Shown: positions 1 through 8,412, numbered from the stretch's first letter. The stretch is DNA of 43,261 bases from an uncultured Dehalococcoidia bacterium (GCA_951812505.1 CATOSI010000001.1:814012-857272), one strand, 5' to 3'. The notes: a model not told the origin generated them from the sequence alone. Program-made: numbers and translations.

Positions 1-86
1 TAAGGGAGATTTGTGTCCAGATCCGAGTGACGCATTCGGTCGGCGGCGGAAATCGCGAGTTGTATATGTGTAGGCAGGTTGGGCAT
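1..86 (-). CDS. Partial N-terminus of a gene running off the left edge
   Basis: An open frame starts with ATG at 84-86 on the minus strand and runs without a stop for 28 codons to the window edge. It begins 19 bases after the hisG stop on the same strand, so it is probably the next gene of that transcription unit. The visible protein starts MPNLPTHIQLAISAADR, followed by a RMRHSDLD stretch. This reminds me of the N-terminus of zinc-dependent phospholipase C-like proteins (MPNxxTHxxLA..), but 28 residues are too few to be sure. There is no strong Shine-Dalgarno sequence. It does not look like hisD. Confidence 0.4.
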   Translation of the reverse strand, partial: MPNLPTHIQLAISAADRMRHSDLDTNLP

Positions 87-105
87 AAAAGGCTTTCGGC
101 AGGTA

Positions 106-1098
106 TTACATCAAGCGCGAGTATGACTTGCATTCGGACTGGAATAGGTAGTGCGGCTTGGACACCCGCACGCTACTGCCGCCTATCTCTCGTAGGCGAG
201 TAACAGCGGGAAGAAGACGGTCCTCTTCGACCATCACCGTAACCGCGAACCAGCCCTCACCCTCGGGATTAAAGACCGTAGAGATCGTCGGCCCCCTCAG
301 GCCGGAGGTGTCGGCGTGTTTCATAACGTATTCGGCAACCTCGGCGTCGGTTTCTCCCTTCATATTGGCGGTGACCTCAAAGTAGCCCCCGGCGTGAAGG
401 TGAGCCTCCATCATTTCAAGCAATAGTCGCGCCGTCTCAAGGGGTTCTCTCTCGTCGCCGGGGCGCATTTTGCGCGAAACCACGCAGGCTTCGGATTTCA
501 TAACGGTGCCGCCGTCTATCTCCTTCAGCCTGTTCTCCCTAATGGTGGTCCCGCTCTCGGTGATGTCTCCAATTATATCGGCGAATCCCATCGCGGGGGC
601 GGCTTCCAAGGTGCCGCTCGAGCGTATCACGCTAAAGTAGTTTACGCCATTGGCGAGAAGGTGCCGTCCGATCAGGCGAGGGTACTTGGTAGCAACTCTC
701 AGGTCCTGACCCCGGGTGCGAAATTCGACGGATATGTCCGCGAGATCGGATATCGAGGTCACGTCAACCCACGAATCGGGAACGGCTATTACCAGGCTGC
801 TCCTACCGAATCCCAGCTTCTCCAGTATGATCCTGGTGTCCCCGTCCTCTCGCCTGTTTTCGAGGAACTGATCCTTGCCGACAACCGCGAGGTCAACGCT
901 GCCCTCATCAATCTTGGTGGTTATGTCGGAACTTCGCTGGAACATCACCGTGGCGTTGGGCAGAGACGGGATACGCGCTATATAGCGTCTGTCGTTGGGG
1001 CGCGAGACAGCAAGTCCGCAGGACCGCATGAACGACATTGCCGGATGTTGCAGAGCGCCGCTGCTCGGCAGGGCAAGACGCAGCGTGGAGTTCGTCAT
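106..1098 (-). CDS. hisG: ATP phosphoribosyltransferase, long form
   Basis: Catalyses the first step of histidine synthesis, condensing ATP and PRPP. The 330-residue protein has the HisG signature VATKYPRLIGRHL (about 135-147) and the PRPP-binding loop DITESGTTIRENRL (about 178-191). From about residue 238 to 320 there is an ACT-like C-terminal domain of the HisG_C type (YFEVTANMKG..., GPTISTVF, WFAVTVMV). Short HisG proteins (about 210 residues) lack that domain and depend on HisZ; long ones normally work alone. Here a long form sits directly after hisZ, with a 4-base ATGA overlap, which implies translational coupling. The start ATG is fixed by that overlap. At 330 residues it is slightly longer than the usual long form, with a tail CKSYSRLM of no recognised function. 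Confidence 0.93.
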   Translation of the reverse strand: MTNSTLRLALPSSGALQHPAMSFMRSCGLAVSRPNDRRYIARIPSLPNATVMFQRSSDITTKIDEGSVDLAVVGKDQFLENRREDGDTRIILEKLGFGRSSLVIAVPDSWVDVTSISDLADISVEFRTRGQDLRVATKYPRLIGRHLLANGVNYFSVIRSSGTLEAAPAMGFADIIGDITESGTTIRENRLKEIDGGTVMKSEACVVSRKMRPGDEREPLETARLLLEMMEAHLHAGGYFEVTANMKGETDAEVAEYVMKHADTSGLRGPTISTVFNPEGEGWFAVTVMVEEDRLLPAVTRLREIGGSSVRVSKPHYLFQSECKSYSRLM

Positions 1099-2291
1099 GT
1101 TGTTTTGCGCTCCTGTTGAATTGCCCGTACCACCTCATCCACATAGAGCGCAAAACCGCAGGCGGACACGCTACCTCCTCCGAACGCCTTGACCAGATCG
1201 TCGTACCTGCCGCCGCCCCCTATGGCGTATTCACTTCCACCCTTTCGGTCCAGAAACTCAAAGACAATGCCGGTATAGTATGTCACACCACGCACGAACG
1301 ACAGGTCGAGATGCATAGTGGATTCGTCAATGCCCTCAGCCGCGAGTTTCAGGAGAGTTGCCTCAAGGCCCTTCACACTGCTGAGAGATGCGCCGTTCGC
1401 CTTCAGAATCGCCTCCGCGTCCAACACGACCTGGCAGGCGGAACCGCCAAGAGATACGAGTTGGGATACATTGTCCAGCGCGGCCACAAAGTCGGAGCGT
1501 GAGCAGGCGCGTTTCATTCTGCTGGACAGACGAGCAAGAATCTGGCTCGCGCTCCGACGACCGGTCGGACCTGAAATCGAACGTCGGATCACTTCCAGTT
1601 CGGGCATTGCCTTGTCGAGCCCCTCGGTGACAGGAACATCCCTGCGTTCCTGTATAACGAGGCCCGCCGCGGTCGCGCTTTCAGTCAATCGTTCCGCAAA
1701 GTCAGAGCCGCGACCTATCTCTTCCAAATTGGAAATAATGAACATTTCCACCTGCTCTGAGAGACCCTGAGCCTGGACGATGTCATGTATCATTCCAATG
1801 TGGCCCAGTCGCAGCGTGAACTCCGAGGCACCCGCAGCGCGCAGGCACCGGACGGCGGTGGTGAGAATCTCAACATCACCGTTGGTGTCCGATACGCCGA
1901 TGAGTTCCGCGCCGACCTGCTGAAACTGCCTGAACCTGCCTCGCCGGGCTCCAGCATACCTGAATACGGGACCCGAGTATTGGTAGCGGTGTGGCGCGGA
2001 TAAGTCCGATCCGTTTTCGATGTACCATCTGATAATAGAGGGCGTGAATTCCGGTCTGAGACTGACGCTCATCCCGCCCGGGTCCTGGAAGGAGTAGAGG
2101 CTGCTGGAAACCTCGCCGCCAGACTTTCGGACAAAGAGGTCTGTGGGTTCCAGGACTGGAGTGTCGAGCCGCCTGAAGTCGTCCTCGCTAAGTACGTCAA
2201 TCATCCGGCGGGAAACATCGAAGTTCTCTTCGGCCTCGGATGGGCCGAGGTCGCGCATGTGGTTCAGTCGGGATATCAGGTCTGTCCGCAA
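1095..2291 (-). CDS. hisZ: ATP phosphoribosyltransferase regulatory subunit (HisRS paralogue)
   Basis: A class II aminoacyl-tRNA-synthetase fold without the anticodon-binding domain. The 398-residue protein ends about 30 residues after motif 3, whereas HisRS is about 420 residues or more. Visible motifs are SLRPEFTPSIIRWY (about 78-91), motif 2 region FRYAGARRGRFRQFQQVGAE (about 110-129), the histidine-binding YYTGIVFE stretch and the IGGGGRYDDLV glycine loop. The motif 2 R-x-E of true HisRS reads R-Y-A here, so tRNA charging is unlikely. It overlaps hisG by four bases, and in HisZ-containing bacteria the protein is the regulatory partner of HisG. The start is TTG; an alternative is the ATG at residue 12 (2258), nearer the MRDL motif. 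Confidence 0.9.
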   Translation of the reverse strand: MRTDLISRLNHMRDLGPSEAEENFDVSRRMIDVLSEDDFRRLDTPVLEPTDLFVRKSGGEVSSSLYSFQDPGGMSVSLRPEFTPSIIRWYIENGSDLSAPHRYQYSGPVFRYAGARRGRFRQFQQVGAELIGVSDTNGDVEILTTAVRCLRAAGASEFTLRLGHIGMIHDIVQAQGLSEQVEMFIISNLEEIGRGSDFAERLTESATAAGLVIQERRDVPVTEGLDKAMPELEVIRRSISGPTGRRSASQILARLSSRMKRACSRSDFVAALDNVSQLVSLGGSACQVVLDAEAILKANGASLSSVKGLEATLLKLAAEGIDESTMHLDLSFVRGVTYYTGIVFEFLDRKGGSEYAIGGGGRYDDLVKAFGGGSVSACGFALYVDEVVRAIQQERKTT

Positions 2292-2315
2292 ATTCGGCTG
2301 CCTCTCACTTCAGGA

Positions 2316-2321
2316 ATTCTA
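2316..2321 (-). promoter_or_regulatory. Probable -10 box for hisZ-hisG
   Basis: Read on the minus strand the sequence is TAGAAT, 25 bases before the hisZ TTG, preceded by TG. No convincing -35 box is seen. The predicted transcript would have a leader of about 18 bases. Confidence 0.4.
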
Positions 2322-2399
2322 CATTACACTCGCAAGGGCGTTCAATTGTGATGACAGCTTAACGGGACCAGTAGAGAGTCTTCTTCACTGGTAGTCGTG

Positions 2400-2429
2400 T
2401 TGACGGTCTAAACATGGGTGTAACATAAT
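2400..2429 (+). promoter_or_regulatory. Sigma-70-like promoter for the DegV gene
   Basis: TTGACG at 2400-2405 and CATAAT at 2424-2429 are separated by 18 bases. Each box matches the consensus at five of six positions. Transcription would begin near 2436, about ten bases before the AAGGAGG ribosome-binding site at 2446-2452. Confidence 0.55.
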
Positions 2430-2457
2430 TCTGGCTAATCTGCCCAAGGAGGCTCCC

Positions 2458-2490
2458 TTGAAGTTGTTCAACAAAGATTCACTCACTTGA
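2458..2490 (+). CDS. Ten-codon leader minicistron before the DegV gene
   Basis: A very strong Shine-Dalgarno sequence AAGGAGG (2446-2452) lies five bases before a TTG that opens a ten-residue frame, MKLFNKDSLT, ending in TGA at 2488-2490. The TGA overlaps the TTG start of the DegV gene (TTGA, 2487-2490). The DegV start has no ribosome-binding site of its own, so it may be translated by re-initiation after this peptide. The alternative is a sequencing error that hides an in-frame DegV start at 2458. Confidence 0.4.
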   Translation: MKLFNKDSLT

Positions 2491-3362
2491 ATTCACGAGT
2501 CCTGCCTGGACGAGTCGCCATAATAGTGGACAGTGCGGCCTCGGTCCCCAAAGAATTCAGAGACAGTCCGCTGACGTTTGTGGCCCCCATGCGTCTCCAT
2601 ATCGGAGACAAGACGTACAGGGACGGCGTAGATATTTCTCCTGGGGATTTCTATCAGAGACAGGGGCGGACCGCGGACAGGACCAGCACATCGGCGCCTT
2701 CCCCGTCAGACTTTGTGGAGGCTTACGCGGCGGCCTCGGAAGTCGCGGATTCTGCGCTTACGATCCTTGTATCCGGCGCATTCAGCGCCGCAAAGAGGTC
2801 GGCGGACACGGCATACAAGCGGTTCAGAGACACGCATCCCGAATTCGAGATACGCAGCCTTGACTCGCGGAGCGCTGCAGGAGGGCAAGGTCTTATCGCA
2901 TGGGAAGCGCTCAAGGAATCCTTAACAGGGGCTGACCTCGGGCAGGTCCAAGACCGCGCCCGGGAGATACGGGACCGCGTCAGGCTTCTGGCCTATGTTG
3001 ATACTCTCTATTACCTATGGAAAGGGGGGCGCGTGCCGGGCATCGCTCACGCAGGCGCTTCCCTACTGAAATTGAAGCCAATTTTCGAATTGAACCAATC
3101 GCAAATTCGCAGTCTCGCCAGACCACGAACAGCGCAGAGGGCGAGCGAGAAGATGATCGAACTGATGGCTGAGCGAGTTGGGGGCGCGACTGTACACGCC
3201 ATAGTGATGCACGTTGCCTCATCCGAGAAGGCAGAACAGTTGCGAAAGTCGCTCGGTGAAAGGTTCGAGTGCGCCGAATTGTTTTTGACGGAGTTTACAC
3301 CCGTGATGGGAGCCCATATAGGTCCGGGCATGGCGGGGGTAGCATTCTGGGCGGGGCGGTGA
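2487..3362 (+). CDS. DegV family fatty-acid-binding protein
   Basis: DegV/FakB proteins bind a fatty acid between two alpha/beta domains; in Firmicutes they present it to the kinase FakA. The 291-residue protein shows the typical N-terminus VAIIVDSAASVP, the phrase VAPMRLHIGDKTYRDGVDI, a TSAPSPSDF segment, the SGAFSAAKRSADTA loop, RSLDSRSAAGGQGLIAWEA, the LYYLWKGGRV segment and the terminal HIGPGMAGVAF motif. These are the conserved lipid-headgroup and family motifs. Length agrees with the family (280-290). No FakA-like kinase is in the window. The TTG start overlaps the stop of a ten-codon leader frame and has no independent ribosome-binding site. Confidence 0.9.
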   Translation: MNSRVLPGRVAIIVDSAASVPKEFRDSPLTFVAPMRLHIGDKTYRDGVDISPGDFYQRQGRTADRTSTSAPSPSDFVEAYAAASEVADSALTILVSGAFSAAKRSADTAYKRFRDTHPEFEIRSLDSRSAAGGQGLIAWEALKESLTGADLGQVQDRAREIRDRVRLLAYVDTLYYLWKGGRVPGIAHAGASLLKLKPIFELNQSQIRSLARPRTAQRASEKMIELMAERVGGATVHAIVMHVASSEKAEQLRKSLGERFECAELFLTEFTPVMGAHIGPGMAGVAFWAGR

Positions 3363-3392
3363 ATCGGATAGGACCGGAACGAGAGGAGGAGT

Positions 3393-3468
3393 TGGCACGC
3401 CCGGCAGGATTCGAACCTGCGACACCTGGTTCCGAAGACCAGTGCTCTGTCCGCTGAGCTACGGGCGC
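3393..3468 (-). tRNA. tRNA-Arg (anticodon TCG)
   Basis: Reading the minus strand gives a full cloverleaf. The acceptor stem is GCGCCCG/CGGGCGT (first pair G-U), the D arm carries GCTC/GAGC, and the anticodon stem CTGGT/ACCAG encloses loop CTTCGGA. The T arm is GCAGG-TTCGAAT-CCTGC, with discriminator G and an encoded CCA (3393-3395). The anticodon TCG reads CGN arginine codons. It converges with the DegV gene, 30 bases away. Confidence 0.95.
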
Positions 3469-3505
3469 TGGGTAGGTAGGCCGCTTTGCAGGCCAGCCTG
3501 CACTC

Positions 3506-4636
3506 TTAGTTTACCAGCCCGTCACAGAATTGGCGAAATTCCATTGTACCCGTATGGCGTATCTTGGAATCGTCCGTGAATTCCACATCGCCAAGATCCT
3601 GGAGCAATTCGATATGGGCGACGATCTCCGAGAGCGCCATGAAAAGGTTACCACCGATCAGTTTTCGTCGCTCGAACACACCCCTTGTCATATCCTCCAG
3701 ACCGGTCGGCCGGTCATCTATGCGCTGGACGATCTGGGAGAGACGCCGGCTGTGATGGTTTATCACTTCGGCGGCGCGGTTGACTGAAACGAAGTTAAAC
3801 TTGCCCCGGTTGTAAAGCCTGTGCGCAGGCAGAACGGCGTAGCTTTCACCGAGGTCCAGCACAGTCTTTAGCGACACCATATACGTCTTGAGGCCGTAAG
3901 ATCTGGATGGGTCACTGTATTTGGACGGGATGTCCTCGGAAACATGGTCGGAGTATCCGGCCTTGGTCGTAGGATGAGGCGTGATCTCAGGCAGAACGTG
4001 GTCGCCGGTGAAGACGATGTTGTCGAATGTGAGACAGAGTTCGTCGGGAGAATGACCGGGGGCGTAGATGAATTCGACGTCTCCCACTCTATCCCCATGT
4101 TCTACGGTATGTTCAACATTCAGACCTTTCCTCGAATCTACATACCTTCTGTTGCGGGCGGCGTATGACGAACTCCTCCTGTCCAAATTGCCGGACACGA
4201 CACGATTCATCTCGGCGTGAATAGGCGAGGCGTCTCGGTTCTGAACTTCCCAAGGGTTGTAATTTATCAGCGCCGCATACATCTCATGAGCCCATACAGT
4301 GGAGTCGGACGTCTCGACAAGCTGGGCGATGGAGCCGTCGTGATCGGAATGCCCATGAGTAACCACGACCCTGTCTATGTCTTTGACGGAGTATCCGGCG
4401 ACCTGGAGTCCGTCTTCAAGTTCAGAGAACGACCCGTGGGCGCCGGGATCTATCAACGTTATACCGTCGCTGTCCAGCACATAGCACCAAGTCGGTCCCG
4501 TGCGAGAAGGCCAGTCCTGCGGGACGCCGATGGCGTGAATCTCATGGCCGGATCGGGAACAGAGTTTAAGCACCATTCGATTGCCCTGTGGGTCACCCTC
4601 GCGAAGTGTGTCCACAGAGGTGAATCCGGTTGGCAT
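3506..4636 (-). CDS. MBL-fold metallohydrolase
   Basis: A metallo-beta-lactamase-fold hydrolase of about 376 residues with an intact metal site: T-HGHSDHDG (the HxHxDH motif, about residues 94-99), GHSPDELCL (third metal-binding His), FTGDHVLP (bridging Asp) and LPAHRL (last His). The layout resembles the LACTB2/glyoxalase II-like branch with a C-terminal helical extension of about 120 residues. The substrate cannot be told. I chose ATG at 4634-4636, nine bases after an AGGAGA site; the TTG one codon earlier is also possible. It lies alone between two tRNA genes on the same strand and is probably its own transcription unit. Confidence 0.88.
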   Translation of the reverse strand: MPTGFTSVDTLREGDPQGNRMVLKLCSRSGHEIHAIGVPQDWPSRTGPTWCYVLDSDGITLIDPGAHGSFSELEDGLQVAGYSVKDIDRVVVTHGHSDHDGSIAQLVETSDSTVWAHEMYAALINYNPWEVQNRDASPIHAEMNRVVSGNLDRRSSSYAARNRRYVDSRKGLNVEHTVEHGDRVGDVEFIYAPGHSPDELCLTFDNIVFTGDHVLPEITPHPTTKAGYSDHVSEDIPSKYSDPSRSYGLKTYMVSLKTVLDLGESYAVLPAHRLYNRGKFNFVSVNRAAEVINHHSRRLSQIVQRIDDRPTGLEDMTRGVFERRKLIGGNLFMALSEIVAHIELLQDLGDVEFTDDSKIRHTGTMEFRQFCDGLVN

Positions 4637-4698
4637 CAAGATGCTCTCCTAAAGTGATGGAAAGGCTGGAACATGCAGAGGGCGTGAGGGGCAAAAAG

Positions 4699-4774
4699 TG
4701 GGGTGAGCGAGGGGATTCGAACCCCCGATCTCCAGGGCCACAACCTGGCGCCTTACCGCTTGGCCACGCTCACC
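4699..4774 (-). tRNA. tRNA-His (anticodon GTG)
   Basis: The minus strand folds as acceptor GTGAGCG/CGCTCAC, anticodon stem CCAGG/CCTGG with loop TTGTGGC, and T arm GGGGG-TTCGAAT-CCCCT. The base before the acceptor is G (position -1, 4774) and the discriminator is C73, the G-1:C73 pair that identifies tRNA-His. CCA is encoded at 4699-4701. Confidence 0.95.
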
Positions 4775-4844
4775 ATAGCTGCCGAAGAATACTAACATTC
4801 GACGTTGAAACCGGTCAACGCGTTAGCCGAAGGCAATAGGGGCA

Positions 4845-5195
4845 TCAAACAGCGACGGCCTCTTGCTTGGAATCGGTGGAAGATTCTTGAGATTCCATAA
4901 TTCCCTGAAAGTTTCGACTTGTCAGGGCTTCAAGGAGCTCCGAAACTATGATGTCCTTCTTTGTATGGTGGCGAAGCGGGAGATTAGGATCCACGCTATA
5001 AACGTTCCGCCGTCCCGACTTTCGCCTCGCGATATATCCCGCCTGTTCCAAGTCCGAGATGATCTTATGCACTGTTCTCTCGGTGACCTTGATCTGGTCG
5101 GCTATCTCACGAGCGGTGCTGGTGGGATGGTGATATATGTAGCTGAGCACGAGGCCGTGATTGGTGATGAAAGTCCACCTGGAAGAAATGGTCAA
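4845..5195 (-). CDS. Winged helix-turn-helix transcriptional regulator
   Basis: A 116-residue protein. Residues about 14-70 form a winged helix: LVLSYIYHHPTSTAREIADQ is the first helix pair, VTERTVHKIISDLEQAGYI the recognition helix, and RRKSGRRNVYSVD the wing. A charged tail follows, probably for dimerisation. It resembles the MarR/IclR-like short regulators common in Chloroflexota. There is no ligand domain and no metal-binding cysteine pair, so the signal is unknown. The start is TTG, eight bases after GAGGAG. An extended -10 promoter TGCTACTAT lies at 5239-5247. No target gene is obvious; pepA on the same strand is 208 bases upstream. Confidence 0.8.
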   Translation of the reverse strand: MTISSRWTFITNHGLVLSYIYHHPTSTAREIADQIKVTERTVHKIISDLEQAGYIARRKSGRRNVYSVDPNLPLRHHTKKDIIVSELLEALTSRNFQGIMESQESSTDSKQEAVAV

Positions 5196-5238
5196 GGCAC
5201 TGCTCCTCTACTGACTGTGTGAATCGGCACTTGGGAAA

Positions 5239-5247
5239 ATAGTAGCA
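5239..5247 (-). promoter_or_regulatory. Extended -10 promoter for the winged-helix gene
   Basis: TGCTACTAT on the minus strand gives the TGn extension plus TACTAT. There is no recognisable -35 box. The predicted start is near 5232, giving a leader of about 37 bases. The identical nonamer precedes pepA. Confidence 0.5.
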
Positions 5248-5403
5248 TATGGCGGAATCGAATTTCCAACTTATTGGTTTCCAAGACCTCTGAACCGACG
5301 GCATCGTGGGCTTTCCCGAACGAAAAGGGGCCCACCGGTTATACGGCAGACCCCTCCCCACGCGGAAACGAGCGTTTTCGCTGCGATGAGCAACGTAGTT
5401 GAT

Positions 5404-6906
5404 TTAATTCGAAGCCAGCGAAGTCGCCAATTCGACCAGAGTACGCACCGGCACTCCAGTCGAGCCCTTAGGATTGATTCCCCTGTCGGACGTGGTCCTG
5501 GTGGTAGCAGCGATGTCCAGGTGCGCCCAACGGGAGTCGCCCGCGAACTCACCGATTATCAAGGCTCCGGTTATGGCGCCCGCGCCCCTGCCTCCGGTAT
5601 TCCTGATGTCGGCAATGTCGCTGCTGTACTCGGACTTGTACGAGGCGTAAGTTGGAAGTTGCCACATGCGCTCGCCGACAGAGTTACCGGCTTCAACCAC
5701 CGTGTCCACCCATCCCTGATCATTGCCGAAAACGCCGGTGGCTCCGTCTCCCAGGGCAACTCCGATTGCACCGGTAAGGGTGGCGACGTCAACTATGCGG
5801 GTGACGCCGTTTTCGACGGCATAGCAAAGTGCATCCGCCAGCACCAGCCTGCCCTCGGCATCGGTATTGCCAATCTCGATGGTCTTGCCGTTCATAGCAG
5901 TCACCACATCGCCGGGCCGCTGCGCGCGCCGACCCGGCATATTCTCGGTAGCAGGAACAATAGCCCACACGTTGATCTTTGGATTGAATGCTCCGATTGC
6001 CTTCATCGCGGCAATCACGCATGCCCCACCGGACATATCGCTCTTCATCGTGAGCATTCCGGCAGCGGACTTTATATCCAGGCCTCCGCTGTCGAAGGTT
6101 ATTCCTTTCCCGAGCAGGCCGAGGTTGTTGTCAGGATTGTCCGGGTCGCCATCGTGTCTTATGACAATGAATTTCGGCGGCTCCTCCGTACCCTGAGCGA
6201 CACCCGCAAAAGAACCCATGCCAAGTTGCTCGATCTCTGATCGGTCCAGTACGGTGAGGCTCATTTCCGTGCCACGAGTAACGTCGAGTGCGATTTCGGC
6301 CATACGGGTGGGGGTCATATAATTGGCAGGCTCGTTACCCATCTCGCGAGCGAGATTTACGGCTTCTGCGATTGCCCTTCCACGTTCGACTCCACATTCG
6401 ACCTCCGCTAATTTCTTCGCATCGAACTCGACGATATTCACAGCGTCAATAGACTCAGCGCCCGCGTTGGACTTGTACTTGTCGAACGAGTAAAGCCCCA
6501 GAATCAGACCTTCGGCGGCGGCTTGAGCGGCTTCGGAGGTATCCAGGCCGCCCACGCCCGCACCGTGAAGAATTGTGGCATATCCGTTTACACCCCTGGT
6601 ACGCAGGAACCGAGCAACGCCCGCGTGAATTTCTCTCGCCGAATTCGCATCGAAGTCCTCGCTCTTACCAAGCCCCGCGACCACGACGCGCTTCGACTTC
6701 AGCTTTCCCAGCGAGTAAATGAGCACGTTTTCGCCCTTCTTGCCGGTAATGTCGCCCTGCTCTATCAGGTCGCTGACTGCACCATCGAGTGCGTCATCAA
6801 CGGCTCCGGTCGCACCAGCGGGCTGAGTTACTCCCTCAAACAGGTTGACCACAATTGCCGGGTCTTCACGTTTCGCAACATCTCCATTGACAACATCAAT
6901 CTGCAT
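5404..6906 (-). CDS. pepA: Leucyl aminopeptidase, M17 family
   Basis: A cytosolic two-metal aminopeptidase that removes N-terminal residues from peptides. The 500-residue protein has the complete M17 active site: LGKGITFDSGGLDIK (K267, D272, K279), MKSDMSGGA (D290) and the signature NTDAEGRL (347-354, with D349, E351 and the catalytic R353). The N-terminal macro-like domain (1-165) ends before the AREMGNEPANYMTP linker. The ATG at 6904-6906 follows GGGAGG at a spacing of about six bases. The frame stays open upstream of it, but the longer version adds a segment without family features. An extended -10 box is at 6965-6973. The ORF ends with SLASN, as expected for a complete family member. Confidence 0.95.
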   Translation of the reverse strand: MQIDVVNGDVAKREDPAIVVNLFEGVTQPAGATGAVDDALDGAVSDLIEQGDITGKKGENVLIYSLGKLKSKRVVVAGLGKSEDFDANSAREIHAGVARFLRTRGVNGYATILHGAGVGGLDTSEAAQAAAEGLILGLYSFDKYKSNAGAESIDAVNIVEFDAKKLAEVECGVERGRAIAEAVNLAREMGNEPANYMTPTRMAEIALDVTRGTEMSLTVLDRSEIEQLGMGSFAGVAQGTEEPPKFIVIRHDGDPDNPDNNLGLLGKGITFDSGGLDIKSAAGMLTMKSDMSGGACVIAAMKAIGAFNPKINVWAIVPATENMPGRRAQRPGDVVTAMNGKTIEIGNTDAEGRLVLADALCYAVENGVTRIVDVATLTGAIGVALGDGATGVFGNDQGWVDTVVEAGNSVGERMWQLPTYASYKSEYSSDIADIRNTGGRGAGAITGALIIGEFAGDSRWAHLDIAATTRTTSDRGINPKGSTGVPVRTLVELATSLASN

Positions 6907-6964
6907 AATTGCCTCCCTGTGCCGCCCGCGAATTACTAAAATGCGACGGCTCGCGTTCACAGAC

Positions 6965-6973
6965 ATAGTAGCA
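6965..6973 (-). promoter_or_regulatory. Extended -10 promoter for pepA
   Basis: TGCTACTAT on the minus strand. A weak -35-like CTGACT (four of six matches) lies 17 bases upstream. It stands back to back with the promoter at 7060. Confidence 0.5.
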
Positions 6974-7059
6974 TCTATGGGTATGGGAGTCAGAATAAAG
7001 TAAGCGCAGATATTGTCCGACGTCGGCGTTCCTGGGAGCAATCAACTCACAGGCCCATC

Positions 7060-7068
7060 TGCTATACT
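7060..7068 (+). promoter_or_regulatory. Extended -10 promoter for the aminotransferase gene
   Basis: TGCTATACT: TG extension followed by TATACT, 64 bases before the ATG at 7132. No -35 hexamer is visible at the proper distance. Confidence 0.5.
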
Positions 7069-7131
7069 TCGGGCCAATGGAGTCCCTGGCACAGTAGGAC
7101 AAGATTCAGCATCAGACACAGGAGAACGAGC

Positions 7132-8412
7132 ATGGCACGCTCACAGTCGGACAGAGAACGCAAATTGGTTGAACGCGCTCACGCGGTGTTGCCTGGTGGC
7201 AACCTTGGCAATGTCGCTAAGGACATAGTCATCGAAAGAGGCGAAGGCAGTCACATCTGGGATGCAAGCGGGAACGAGTACATTGACTACCTGCTCGGCT
7301 CCGGACCGATGCTAGTCGGACACAGCCACCCGGAAGTTCTCGAAGTTGTGCGCGAACAGTTGGGCAAGGGGACTACCTTCTTCGCGAACAACGAATTCGC
7401 AATCGAGCTTGCAGAGGAAATCGTGAGCGCCGTTCCCTGCGCCGACAAGGTGCGGTTCAGCTCAACCGGAACCGAGGCAACTCTTTATGCGATGCGCGCG
7501 GCAAGAGCATACCGCCGCAAAGACAAGATTCTTAAGTTCGAGGGTGGATTCCACGGGATGAACGACTACTCCCTCATGAGTATCTGGCCCTCCCGACTGG
7601 CCGACTTCCCCAATTCCGTTGCCGGTTCTGCGGGGATTCCACGATCCGTCCAGAATGAAATGCTAATCGCCCCATTCAACGACCTTGAAACGACGCGGGG
7701 AATCGTGGAGCAGCACCACGACGACTTAGCGGGTATCATCGTCGAGCCCTTCCAACGACTAATCCCACCCAAGCCGGGATTTCTGCAAGGTTTGAGACAA
7801 CTCGCAGACGAGTTCGGAATCCCGCTCATATTCGACGAGGTGGTGACCGGCTTCAGGTTCGCCTACGGAGGCGCGCAGGAGTTCTACGGAGTGTCACCCG
7901 ATATCTGCACGCTGGGCAAGGCCGTTGCGGGCGGATTCCCTCTGACCGCCATCGCCGGACGCGAGGACATCATGCTGCACATGGACGGTGGAGAAGTGCC
8001 TACCGAAGACTTCATGCCGCAGATTGGGACGCTTAGCGGAAATCCAATCGCCGCCGTCGCAGGACTGAAGACGCTGGAAATCCTCAGGAGACCAGGGACA
8101 TACGAGGCGATGCGAGCGACCGGAGCCACACTCAAGGAGAGTCTTCAGAGGATGCTCGACGAGGCTGAGATCCCGGCTCGTGTCACCGGCGAGGATGTGT
8201 TGTTCGACGTGTATTTCACTGACGCCGAGATAACGGACTACAGATCCACCCTGACCGCCAACTCAGAAACCATGGGCAGTTTCAACCAAGGCGTCCTAGA
8301 GAGAGGGATATTCAAGGGCGATTCGAAATTCTACATCTCTGCCGCCCATGATGAGAGCGACGTAGAGCAGACCTTGAACGCCTTCAAAGAGACTATTGAA
8401 GAGATGCGATAA
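7132..8412 (+). CDS. Class III PLP aminotransferase, glutamate-1-semialdehyde aminomutase-like
   Basis: A PLP-dependent class III enzyme of 426 residues. Diagnostic segments are the phosphate-binding loop FSSTGTEAT (109-117), the aromatic stacking region GFHGMNDY (139-146), the PLP-ring Asp in IFDEVVTGFR (233-242) and the Schiff-base lysine in TLGKAVAGGFPL (K263). The arrangement is that of the HemL branch, but no haem-synthesis gene is nearby. Many Chloroflexota carry HemL-like paralogues that act on other amino acids, so the true substrate is open. The ATG is preceded by AGGAGA. It is monocistronic as far as can be seen, with a strong hairpin 43 bases after its stop. Confidence 0.85.
   Translation: MARSQSDRERKLVERAHAVLPGGNLGNVAKDIVIERGEGSHIWDASGNEYIDYLLGSGPMLVGHSHPEVLEVVREQLGKGTTFFANNEFAIELAEEIVSAVPCADKVRFSSTGTEATLYAMRAARAYRRKDKILKFEGGFHGMNDYSLMSIWPSRLADFPNSVAGSAGIPRSVQNEMLIAPFNDLETTRGIVEQHHDDLAGIIVEPFQRLIPPKPGFLQGLRQLADEFGIPLIFDEVVTGFRFAYGGAQEFYGVSPDICTLGKAVAGGFPLTAIAGREDIMLHMDGGEVPTEDFMPQIGTLSGNPIAAVAGLKTLEILRRPGTYEAMRATGATLKESLQRMLDEAEIPARVTGEDVLFDVYFTDAEITDYRSTLTANSETMGSFNQGVLERGIFKGDSKFYISAAHDESDVEQTLNAFKETIEEMR

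Noticed and set aside
1095..2291. Could be histidyl-tRNA synthetase
   Set aside because: The anticodon-binding domain is missing, the motif 2 Glu is lost and the gene overlaps hisG.
5386..6240. Long open frame on the plus strand
   Set aside because: It is antisense to the middle and end of pepA, whose motifs are complete; the frame is an echo of codon bias.
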